From the NCBI GenBank assembly GCA_023249715.1, contig JAHFCA010000054.1:1-8526 (forward strand): a stretch of DNA of 8,526 nt, in the 5' to 3' direction. Below, piece after piece: positions 1 to 5,659 of the stretch. Source of the stretch: Elusimicrobiota bacterium. GTDB taxonomy: Bacteria > Elusimicrobiota > Elusimicrobia > 2-02-FULL-39-32. Below the pieces are notes generated by a model. That model worked only from the letters and a program-made list of their open reading frames with translations. It did no database searches and was not told the DNA's origin. Position 1 is the stretch's first letter. Every line of letters begins with the position of its first letter. The translations under genes were made by a program, and so were the position numbers.

Positions 1-897
1 TCTGCAGATAAGGTCAGTCCTCAAGATGCTCTTCGGAGTCTTAATTTAGCAACCAAGGATGGAATTAAAAAAGCTGGTGTACTATTTTTTGCGAAAGAAC
101 CGCGACGGCATATTATCCAATGTCAAATGACTCTGGTTGCTTTTAAAGGCACGAATCGGGTGCATATTTATGATCGCAAAGATATTCAAGATGATTTGCG
201 AACACAGTACAAGGAAGCGATGATATTTTTAGAGAAGCATTTAAATGTGCGAAGTGAGATTAGTGGATTTGATCGTCAGGATATTTATGAGATACCGCTT
301 GAGGCATTGCGTGAAGCGGTGGCGAATGCGATTATACATCGAGATTATACTGTTCGCGGAACGAGCATTATGGTTGAAGTTCATGAGGACAGAGTTGTGA
401 TTAGTAATCCTGGAGGTTTCCCGGAAGGCATGAGCGAGGCAAAATTAGGCAATTTATCAATACGTCGCAATGAGCTCATTGCGGATATATTCGCCCGGAT
501 GTTTCGAATTGAACGCATTGGATCTGGATTTAAACGGATTCGGGAATATATGGACAAAGTTAAATTGCCTTTTCCTGTAATTGAGAGTGATAGTTTCTTT
601 GTTATCCTATTTAAACGTCCCCTTTACAGTTTGAAAGAATCAATAAAAAACGATAGGGATGACTCTGCTGGATCAAGAGAAAGGTTGGGAGAAAGGTTGG
701 GAGAAAGGTTGGGTGTAAATGAGACCAAAATCATTGATCTCATTGGAGAAAATAAAATTGTAACCATTTCACAAATAGCTGAAACCGTAAAAATTAGCAC
801 AACAGCGGTTGAGAATAATATCGCTAAATTGCGTGATAAGGGCATTCTCAAGCGCATCGGTCCAGACAAAGGTGGTCATTGGGAAGTTGTAAAATAA
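1..897 (+). CDS. AlbA_2/Schlafen-type ATP-binding transcriptional regulator (RecG-like COG2865 family), 5' partial
   Basis: The reading frame is open from base 1, so the gene begins before the window and 298 residues are visible. An ATG at 127 lies inside conserved domain sequence and is not the real start. Residues about 10-70 match the end of the AlbA_2 (Schlafen-type) domain, including the F-K-G-T-x-R-V motif. Residues 101-116 (EALREAVANAIIHRDY) are the N-box of the GHKL-like HATPase_c_4 domain, and ISNPGGFPEG near 134-143 is its G1-like loop. A linker with a triple ERLG repeat (about 226-238) precedes a winged helix (about 241-297) for DNA binding. The family is usually annotated as putative transcriptional regulator or, misleadingly, as RecG-like helicase. 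Members are common in accessory and defence regions, and the true substrate and targets are not known. The stop is intact, and a MITE-like element lies 35 bases downstream. Confidence 0.85.
   Translation, partial: SADKVSPQDALRSLNLATKDGIKKAGVLFFAKEPRRHIIQCQMTLVAFKGTNRVHIYDRKDIQDDLRTQYKEAMIFLEKHLNVRSEISGFDRQDIYEIPLEALREAVANAIIHRDYTVRGTSIMVEVHEDRVVISNPGGFPEGMSEAKLGNLSIRRNELIADIFARMFRIERIGSGFKRIREYMDKVKLPFPVIESDSFFVILFKRPLYSLKESIKNDRDDSAGSRERLGERLGERLGVNETKIIDLIGENKIVTISQIAETVKISTTAVENNIAKLRDKGILKRIGPDKGGHWEVVK
677..712 (+). repeat. Three perfect 12-bp tandem repeats coding ERLG units
   Basis: The unit GAGAAAGGTTGG occurs three times head to tail without mismatch at 677-688, 689-700 and 701-712. 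In frame it gives (R)ERLG-ERLG-ERLG in the linker between the ATPase-like domain and the winged helix. Twelve is a multiple of three, so a change in unit number would alter linker length but not the frame. Short tetrapeptide repeats at this place are a recurring feature of the family, from my knowledge of its sequences. Confidence 0.9.
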
Positions 898-932
898 AAT
901 CTTTGCTCAGGGAGATGCTTTACGATTAAGTT
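882..932 (+). repeat. Left copy of 51-52 bp direct repeat (target-site duplication)
   Basis: Bases 881-932 are repeated without mismatch at 1156-1207, 275 bases further on. This copy holds the last codons and the stop of the upstream regulator gene plus 35 bases of its 3' flank. The copies flank a segment with terminal inverted repeats exactly at their inner edges, so they read as a target-site duplication. One G at the junction is shared, which makes the duplication 51 or 52 bases. Confidence 0.9.
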
Positions 933-1156
933 CCCGTCTTTCGCAAAACTGGCATCAATATGGGGCTTATGATTAAAATCGCATTGATAAATCAATGGGG
1001 CAGATTTTTTTGTGGGACACTGAGACTGATACAACGAAAAAGCCTTTATTATAAAAGTTATTCATAGAAAATCCATTTGTTTTGAGATTATGGAAGAATA
1101 TGAGTTGTTATTATAGTAATTCATCATTTGAAGGTTACTGAAATGCGAAAGACGGG
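933..1156. mobile_element. MITE-like non-autonomous element with 13-bp terminal inverted repeats
   Basis: The left end CCCGTCTTTCGCA (933-945) is the exact reverse complement of the right end TGCGAAAGACGGG (1144-1156). The 224-bp interior has no credible reading frame. A small hairpin (982-997; stems CATTGA/TCAATG) lies inside the left half. Flanking direct repeats of 51-52 bp start exactly at the element ends. Elements of the IS1634 family (IS1634 itself, IS1549) are known for unusually long target duplications, so a MITE mobilised by such a transposase is the best explanation. The family assignment is inferred from the duplication length, not from a matched transposase. This element and its duplications account for nearly all of the gene-free stretch 898-1258. 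Confidence 0.75.
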
Positions 1157-1207
1157 GGAAGTTGTAAAATAAAATCTTTGCTCAGGGAGATGCTTTACGA
1201 TTAAGTT
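1157..1207 (+). repeat. Right copy of 51-52 bp direct repeat (target-site duplication)
   Basis: This is identical to 882-932. It carries a duplicated stub of the regulator gene's end (codons for EVVK and the stop) which has no coding role here. Beyond it, 1208-1258 runs to the Fic stop codon with no clear intrinsic terminator. Confidence 0.9.
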
Positions 1208-1258
1208 TGTTTGAAACGAGAAGGAACGTCATGGGAACCTAAGCAGGACTTACCGCAT

Positions 1259-2386
1259 TTATTTTTTAGTTTCCCGAATAAGAATTTGCAATGAATATCC
1301 TGTACTTCGTCCACCTGCAGAATCTTTGACAAGGATACCATAGCCTACGAGCTCTACGATATCCCGGTGTGCTGTATCTTGAGAGCACTTGCCCAGTTTC
1401 GCCCACTTGGACGATGTTAACTTCCCTTCAAAGAATCCATCCAGGAGTTTGTTTAGAATTAGGCGCTGCCGCTCGTTGAGCGCCAAGTGTGCAACCATTT
1501 TCCAGAACCCATCCTTTTTAAAGATCGTGGCGAGCGAACCCTCCGTTCCTACAATAGCTCGATCCAGACATTCTAGGAACCACCGCATCCAATCCGTGAT
1601 GTCGAGCGTGCCCTTTTGTGTCTGCTCAAGGATGTCATAATACTCCTTGCGCTCGCGGCGAATTTGCGCTGACATACTGTAGTAACGCCGCGCACTATTT
1701 TCGGATCGCGCCAGTGCCCAATCCGCGATTGCGCGAGCGATACGACCATTGCCGTCATCGAAGGGATGTATCGTTACAAACCATAGGTGAGCCATTGCAG
1801 CTCTGAGCACTTGGTCCAAGTTGCTGGTTTTGTTTACCAAGTCTAAAAATACCGCCAATTCAGATTCTAAGTGTTCGGCGGCCGGTGCCTCATAATGTAC
1901 GCGCTCATGACCAATCTGGCCGGACACAACTTGCATTGGTCCCTTGGTGTCGTCCCGCAAAATGCCGACTTTGATGTTCGATTGAGCATCTGGGAACAGT
2001 GCCGCATGCCAGCTAAATAACCTTTCTCTGGTTAGAGGCCGAGCAAAGTTTTGTGTTGCTTCGAGAGTCATCTGAACTACACCATCCACAAGACGATCCG
2101 AGGGCAGAAGACCCGCAATGTCCATGCCAAGCCGTCGCGCGATTGAAGATCTAACCTGATGAGGATTAAGTACCTCGCCTTCAATCTCGCTGGACTTCAC
2201 AACATCGTCAGTAAGTGTTTTTAACACGGCTTCATCACGTTGGGAAAAACCGAGACTTTCCATTCTTCCAATGAGGTGGCCTTGTCGGAGGTGCACTTCA
2301 ACTAGTTTTGAGGATAATTCTCTTTCTCTCCAATGAAAATCAGGCCAGTCAGGTAGTTGGTAAATATATTTGTTTATTCTACGCAT
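1259..2386 (-). CDS. Fic family protein (DUF4172-Fic-winged helix), likely AMP transferase
   Basis: This is a complete 375-residue protein of the usual length for the DUF4172-Fic architecture. Residues 4-83 form the N-terminal domain and include S65-SEI-E69-G70, which fits the (S/T)xxxE(G/N) inhibitory motif of class II Fic proteins; its glutamate blocks productive ATP binding. The core motif HPFDDGNGR (207-215) keeps the catalytic histidine, the acidic residue and the arginine, so the enzyme should be able to transfer AMP to a target hydroxyl. The target is unknown. VSGQIGHERVHYEAP (154-168) is the flap that positions the substrate. Residues about 300-368 look like a winged helix, which suggests DNA binding and possible autoregulation. 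The ATG at 2386 lies about 11 bases from a TATAAT box. The gene is visibly richer in G and C than its neighbours, which suggests transfer as a cassette. Confidence 0.92.
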   Translation of the reverse strand: MRRINKYIYQLPDWPDFHWRERELSSKLVEVHLRQGHLIGRMESLGFSQRDEAVLKTLTDDVVKSSEIEGEVLNPHQVRSSIARRLGMDIAGLLPSDRLVDGVVQMTLEATQNFARPLTRERLFSWHAALFPDAQSNIKVGILRDDTKGPMQVVSGQIGHERVHYEAPAAEHLESELAVFLDLVNKTSNLDQVLRAAMAHLWFVTIHPFDDGNGRIARAIADWALARSENSARRYYSMSAQIRRERKEYYDILEQTQKGTLDITDWMRWFLECLDRAIVGTEGSLATIFKKDGFWKMVAHLALNERQRLILNKLLDGFFEGKLTSSKWAKLGKCSQDTAHRDIVELVGYGILVKDSAGGRSTGYSLQILIRETKK

Positions 2387-2390
2387 ATGT

Positions 2391-2419
2391 TGCGGATATT
2401 ATACACGTTATTCTCCGCA
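2391..2419. promoter_or_regulatory. Candidate operator palindrome over the Fic -10 box
   Basis: TGCGGA (2391-2396) and TCCGCA (2414-2419) are exact inverted arms around the -10 element; extended to ten bases the arms agree at eight. A protein bound here would cover the -10 box and the start site. The Fic protein carries its own C-terminal winged helix, so negative autoregulation is the simplest reading, but the binding partner is inferred. Confidence 0.45.
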
Positions 2420-2427
2420 TTTTCCAA
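2398..2427 (-). promoter_or_regulatory. Promoter of the Fic gene (-35 TTGGAA, -10 TATAAT)
   Basis: On the minus strand TTGGAA (2427-2422) and a perfect TATAAT (2403-2398) are separated by 18 bases. Only 11 bases lie between the -10 box and the ATG, so the transcript leader would be about 4-6 bases and no Shine-Dalgarno sequence is present. This assignment comes from consensus matching only. Confidence 0.55.
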
Positions 2428-2435
2428 TGGTCTAA

Positions 2436-2786
2436 CCTTTTGTTTGTAGGTTTTCAGAATATTCAATTTTACAGCAGTATCGGGAATTGGAAGGGAACCA
2501 ATACGCATTAGACTGGGCAAGATTGGAGACAGGTTTAGCCAGTTTGGTGAATGTCCAGAGTCTCCAAAACAAAGACTTTACCTCTGTAAATGTAATTATC
2601 CCAAGCAATCTGTTTGGAGGTCCGTTGAATTTGGCAGAAATAGAGAACTACCCAATGTTACGCAAAGCCACTCTTGTTCCTGCCAAACTAATCGATGGCA
2701 TATTACAGATGACGACTCCCATGAAACTAGATACCCTAGAGGAAATCTATATACGAGCCAAAAACATCGTCGACCAACAAGCGTAA
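2436..2786 (+). pseudogene. Orphan C-terminal fragment of an unrecognised gene
   Basis: A frame stays open from 2436 to a TAA at 2784-2786. The only plausible start inside it is a TTG at 2487 (99 residues), without a Shine-Dalgarno sequence. The translation looks like genuine protein, with mixed polar and hydrophobic residues and balanced composition (for example LNLAEIENYPMLRKATLVPA), and it continues upstream of the TTG as LQQYRELEGNQYALDWARL. I do not recognise the family. The coding look before any start, and the abrupt loss of the frame next to the Fic promoter, suggest the 3' remnant of a longer gene cut when the Fic cassette arrived. A small intact gene starting at TTG 2487 is the alternative. 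Confidence 0.45.
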
Positions 2787-2796
2787 GCGCCCAGAA

Positions 2797-2818
2797 TTAA
2801 CCCCAATTTTTGGGTTAA
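2797..2818. other. Hairpin (7-bp stem) downstream of the orphan fragment
   Basis: TTAACCC (2797-2803) and GGGTTAA (2812-2818) form a perfect 7-bp stem with an 8-base loop, 10 bases after the TAA of the fragment. The T-run lies inside the loop, not after the stem, on either strand, so this is not a standard intrinsic terminator. It may still mark the end of the original gene. I see nothing else in the gap up to the vapB promoter near 2959. Confidence 0.35.
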
Positions 2819-2958
2819 ATAGTATTCCCTGCCAGCCAGTACTCCTTATTTAATCAAAGCCTAAAGTTTTCCCGCAGAGATTGAACAAATTTATATATTG
2901 AACGTTTAATCCATCTAAGTTAAAATTTTATTGCCGGTAGAGGTAGTAAATAACTATA

Positions 2959-2986
2959 TTGACTTACTTTTTATATCTGTTATACT
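2959..2986 (+). promoter_or_regulatory. Promoter of vapBC (-35 TTGACT, extended -10 TGTTATACT)
   Basis: TTGACT (2959-2964) and TATACT (2981-2986) are 16 bases apart, and TG at 2978-2979 adds an extended -10. A start site near 2993 gives a short leader holding AGGAGG (3000-3005), 6 bases before the vapB ATG. Confidence 0.6.
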
Positions 2987-3000
2987 TATTTATATAAGTA
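2983..3000. promoter_or_regulatory. Candidate VapBC operator palindrome
   Basis: The 18 bases from TACTTA (2983-2988) to TAAGTA (2995-3000) form a palindrome in which 8 of 9 base pairs match. It overlaps the -10 box and the start site and ends at the Shine-Dalgarno sequence. AbrB-type antitoxins bind palindromes in their own promoters, which makes this the obvious site for VapB/VapBC autorepression. It is AT-rich, so some of the symmetry could be chance. Confidence 0.45.
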
Positions 3001-3011
3001 GGAGGTAAAAT

Positions 3012-3242
3012 ATGGTTACTACAGCTACCGTAAAAGGACAAATTGTTATTCCATCTTCTGTACGTCGCAAATTTGGGATTAAGGGAGGAACTCAAATTCA
3101 GATTCAAACGGATGAAAAAAGTCATCACATTATACTAATCCCCATTACGAGGGAGTATATATTTAGTTTAAAGGGAAAGTATAAGGGTAAAGGGTTGATG
3201 AAAACATTAATGGAGGAAAGGCGCAAAGAAAGGGAGCTATGA
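3012..3242 (+). CDS. vapB: AbrB/SpoVT-type antitoxin of a VapBC module
   Basis: This is a 76-residue protein of typical antitoxin length. Residues about 3-48 form a swapped-hairpin AbrB/MazE fold with the diagnostic T-x-K-G-Q-I-V-I-P pattern (VKGQIVIPSSVRRKFGIKGG), the DNA-binding part. The basic, charged C-terminal third (about 55-76, ending MEERRKEREL) should be the segment that binds and blocks the toxin. AGGAGG six bases before the ATG fixes the start. The stop overlaps the toxin's start in ATGA, so the two are translationally coupled. The likely role is to neutralise VapC and repress the shared promoter. The pairing of an AbrB-fold antitoxin with a PIN toxin is a standard VapBC arrangement. 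Confidence 0.9.
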   Translation: MVTTATVKGQIVIPSSVRRKFGIKGGTQIQIQTDEKSHHIILIPITREYIFSLKGKYKGKGLMKTLMEERRKEREL

Positions 3243-3652
3243 TATCTCATAAATCTAAGGTAATTGTTCTTGATTCATGGGCAGTTATTGCCTATATGGA
3301 AAATGAAAATGCAGGCGATACAGTGGCTGAAATTATTGCCGTTGCACATGAAAATAAAATTCCATTAAAAATGTCGATTATTAATGTGGGAGAAGTTTGG
3401 TATTCTTTTGCAAAACAAATCTCAGAAACTGAAGCAGATCGCGCTATTTTTGAACTTAAAGAACTAGGGGTAGAATTTATTAATATTGATTGGGATTTAA
3501 CGAGGAGGGCTGCGATATATAAATCGAAAAATAAAATGTCCTATGCCGATTGTTTTGCCGCTGCTTTAGCAAAACAAGAGAAGGCCGAACTTCTTACCGG
3601 GGATAAAGAATTTAAACAAGTAGAAAATGATATTAAAGTTATTTGGTTATAG
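3239..3652 (+). CDS. vapC: PIN-domain ribonuclease toxin VapC
   Basis: This 137-residue protein has the usual PIN-toxin length. The acidic residues of the metal-dependent RNase site can be placed: D12 in VLDSWAVIAY, E52 in INVGEVWY, D104 in SYADCFAAALA and D122 in LTGDKEF. All four are present, so the toxin looks active; VapC proteins cut tRNA or rRNA and stop translation. The ATG at 3239 overlaps the vapB stop by four bases, preceded by AGGGAG inside vapB. The gene ends 17 bases before the convergent acyltransferase stop and no terminator is visible in that gap. The specific RNA target cannot be read from sequence. Confidence 0.92.
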   Translation: MISHKSKVIVLDSWAVIAYMENENAGDTVAEIIAVAHENKIPLKMSIINVGEVWYSFAKQISETEADRAIFELKELGVEFINIDWDLTRRAAIYKSKNKMSYADCFAAALAKQEKAELLTGDKEFKQVENDIKVIWL

Positions 3653-3669
3653 ATTGGAAAATTCCCTAA

Positions 3670-4587
3670 TTATTTCCAGCGGTCATGGATCCAGAGCCAG
3701 AGTTCGGGGCGGGGTTTGACCCATTCTTCTATTCCCCTGTTCATGCGGAGGGTGGCGTTATAAATTCCTTGCTCATTCGGTTCTAAATCTGAAAAGTCTA
3801 TTGCTGGGGTGACCTGCAATTTGAATTTGTCTCCCTCCATAATGCAGTAAGCCATGTGAACGGGGACTTTGTAGCGCAAGGCTAAGAGGGCCGGAAGGGA
3901 AGTAGTGTAGGCGTCTCTCCCAAAAAAAGGGACTTTTAAGCCGCCTTCAGAAATGCGGTGGTCCATTAAAATAGCTAACATCCCTCCTTTTTTTAGCCAG
4001 CGGATAGATTCTCTCACCGCATCGCGGGCTACGATAACCTGAGAACCGCTCCCGCAACGTATAGAAGTGATTAAGTCATTCACATATGGATTTTTTATTC
4101 TTCGGGCGACGACTGCCATTTGAAATCCCGAACTAGGCCAAAATTTAGAGCCAATTTCCCAAATGCCGTAGTGGGCTGTGACCACTAGAACTCCCTTCCC
4201 TTGGGCATAGGATTGGCGCAGTAAATCTAGACCATCCTCATCAAACCTAGATAAAAGTTCTGGGGCAGAGGTTTGGTTCATTTGAGCGAATTCCGCTAAG
4301 CCCCTTCCTAAATTTTTCCAGCAGCCTCTCACAATGCTTTGTGTCTCTTTTTCCGATATTTTTGGAAAAGAAGCGATCAAATTCTTTTTGGCAATTTTGA
4401 ATCGGGAAGGGAGGAGTAAATAGAGCAGGCATCCGAGGATCCCTCCGAACCAGCGGGCAAAAGAGAGAGGCAGAACTTGAAGCAGAAAAATAAACGACCG
4501 AACGAAGCTATATTCTAAGAGGTAGCGGAATTTTTTAGAAGGAGATAGGGAGGATTGAGCCAATCTTAAATTCTGTTGAAGACCCAA
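3670..4587 (-). CDS. LpxL/HtrB-type lipid A (lysophospholipid) acyltransferase
   Basis: This 305-residue protein has the length and layout of the Lip_A_acyltransferase family. An N-terminal hydrophobic stretch (about 31-60) anchors it to the inner membrane. The catalytic HX4E motif is H139-YGIW-E144 in TAHYGIWE. The downstream blocks ARRIKNP (161-167), MDHR (208-211) with VPFFGRDAYTT, and the C-terminal IHDRWK (300-305) are all typical. The enzyme moves an acyl chain from acyl-ACP to a lipid A precursor or a related acceptor; LpxL, LpxM and LpxP types cannot be told apart here. The longest frame starts at TTG 4587, inside the desaturase gene; another TTG lies at 4563. Neither has a clear Shine-Dalgarno sequence, so translation probably depends on coupling to the upstream gene. 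Confidence 0.88.
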   Translation of the reverse strand: MGLQQNLRLAQSSLSPSKKFRYLLEYSFVRSFIFLLQVLPLSFARWFGGILGCLLYLLLPSRFKIAKKNLIASFPKISEKETQSIVRGCWKNLGRGLAEFAQMNQTSAPELLSRFDEDGLDLLRQSYAQGKGVLVVTAHYGIWEIGSKFWPSSGFQMAVVARRIKNPYVNDLITSIRCGSGSQVIVARDAVRESIRWLKKGGMLAILMDHRISEGGLKVPFFGRDAYTTSLPALLALRYKVPVHMAYCIMEGDKFKLQVTPAIDFSDLEPNEQGIYNATLRMNRGIEEWVKPRPELWLWIHDRWK

Positions 4588-5585
4588 CTAAATTTATTTT
4601 TTGGGAGGGAAGAACTCCCTTTTCTTTCCGCCAATTTTCTATAGCGGGGCGCTAAAGCGCATAAATAGTCTTGCGCTTTGGCAGAGTCGCCGCTGAGATT
4701 GGGAATATCCGCAATTTTCCAGGTTCCCACCAAGTCCTGGAGGATATTGGCATAATCGCTAGCGGTATAAACTCCCAATTTTTGGGCCAGCATAGAAAAA
4801 TCGTCGTAAAGTGTGGGGCTTTCGCCGTCGGTCATAAGGAGGGCTGGCATCGAAATCTGTTTCTTCATCATCTTGTAAAATGCCAGCAGCGCTTCTTCCG
4901 GATCTAGTTCAAATATTTTTTGCATAAAGCATTCGTACGCTTTTGCATGGCGGGCTTCGTCTCCGGCTATGGTCCCGCAGATGAGTTGAATTTGGCTATC
5001 TCCATATTTACCACTGAGAACAGCGGTGTTTTTATGAGAAATCTGGGTCGCTTTTTCCTGAAAAGAGGTGTAGATAAACCCCAGATAGGGATCATTTTCT
5101 GTCCCTGGGTTAAAGCCATTCCGAATTAAGTAATGGATGGTCTTTTCTACGGCGAACATATTGATTCTTCCCGTTAGGAAAAGGTATTTGTTTAATAGAT
5201 CTCCATGTCGTTTTTCTTCGGCGGTCCAGCCTCGGCTCCACTGCCCCCACGGGGAGTTCCCTTCCCCCTTAATATCCCCCACCCCTTCTAAAAGATTGAT
5301 CCAGGTTTGGTAGCTTGGGAGAGCTTCTTCAGTTATCATATCGCCCACAAGGACCACTAAAAGTTCGTCTGGAAGGGATTCAGTTCTATTTTTTAAGGAA
5401 GCAATCTCTTCTTGCCAATTTTGGCCTTCCATTTGAGGCAGAAGGCTGGCAGGTTGCCAGGATTGGTCTACTGTTTTAAGAAGTTGGGGTAAGTTCTCGC
5501 TAACGAAACTTTCCATACTCTGAATGACTTCCAGATGGGACAAAGATGTTGCTTCTAGGCTATTTTTCATACTAGTTTTAATCAT
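4566..5585 (-). CDS. Soluble acyl-ACP desaturase, plant plastid (FAB2) type
   Basis: This 339-residue ferritin-like di-iron enzyme introduces a double bond into an acyl chain bound to acyl carrier protein, using O2 and reduced ferredoxin. The six expected iron ligands are present: E86 (ITEEALPSY), E124 and H127 (TAEEKRH), E177 (TSFQEKA), E210 and H213 (GDEARH). As I recall castor stearoyl-ACP desaturase (E105, E143, H146, E196, E229, H232), all six are shifted by the same 19 residues, so spacing is conserved without gaps. Blocks such as GDLLNKYL, YLGFIYTSFQE, KAQDYLC and the tail FSWVFN also read like plant enzymes. The position of the double bond cannot be deduced. The ATG at 5585 has only a weak AGAAGA-like site; the ATG at 5570 is an alternative. 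The gene leads a pair with the acyltransferase. Confidence 0.93.
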   Translation of the reverse strand: MIKTSMKNSLEATSLSHLEVIQSMESFVSENLPQLLKTVDQSWQPASLLPQMEGQNWQEEIASLKNRTESLPDELLVVLVGDMITEEALPSYQTWINLLEGVGDIKGEGNSPWGQWSRGWTAEEKRHGDLLNKYLFLTGRINMFAVEKTIHYLIRNGFNPGTENDPYLGFIYTSFQEKATQISHKNTAVLSGKYGDSQIQLICGTIAGDEARHAKAYECFMQKIFELDPEEALLAFYKMMKKQISMPALLMTDGESPTLYDDFSMLAQKLGVYTASDYANILQDLVGTWKIADIPNLSGDSAKAQDYLCALAPRYRKLAERKGSSSLPKNKFSWVFNRI

Positions 5586-5638
5586 ACCATATTCTTCTTT
5601 TCTGGGATAGAGAGTGTCCTATTTTAGGGGCTTCTTTT

Positions 5639-5647
5639 TGCTATAAT
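5639..5647 (+). promoter_or_regulatory. Extended -10 promoter of nadK (TGCTATAAT)
   Basis: A perfect TATAAT (5642-5647) preceded by TG at 5639-5640 forms an extended -10 element; no good -35 is seen near 5619-5624. It lies in the 74-base gap between the divergent desaturase and nadK. Only 12 bases separate it from the nadK ATG, so the leader would be about 5-6 bases. A minus-strand TAAAAT (5626-5621) might serve the desaturase, but it has no convincing -35. Confidence 0.6.
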
Positions 5648-5659
5648 CCTAAATAATGT

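Noticed and set aside
982..997. Hairpin CATTGA/TCAATG followed by a T-run at 1005-1011, possible terminator of the upstream regulator
   Set aside because: The stem is only 6 bp and AT-rich, several bases separate it from the T-run, and it lies inside the mobile element, so it is not the native terminator.
1168..1242. Short open stretch that would encode GDALRLSLFETRRNVMGT, possible end of an older gene
   Set aside because: Only 24 codons, no start codon, and it is broken by the MITE duplication on the left. It looks protein-like but no family could be recognised.
1389..1806. Plus-strand frames opposite the Fic gene
   Set aside because: They are antisense shadows of the strongly conserved Fic core and show no family features or ribosome sites.
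1253..2422. CCGCATTT at 1253-1260 and again at 2415-2422, flanking the Fic gene like an attachment or target repeat
   Set aside because: Eight bases can match by chance at this distance, and the right copy is already explained as part of the Fic operator palindrome.
2881..2904. TTGAAC repeated at 2881-2886 and 2899-2904 in the gap before vapB
   Set aside because: Only six bases in AT-rich sequence, and no fitting -10 box for either copy.
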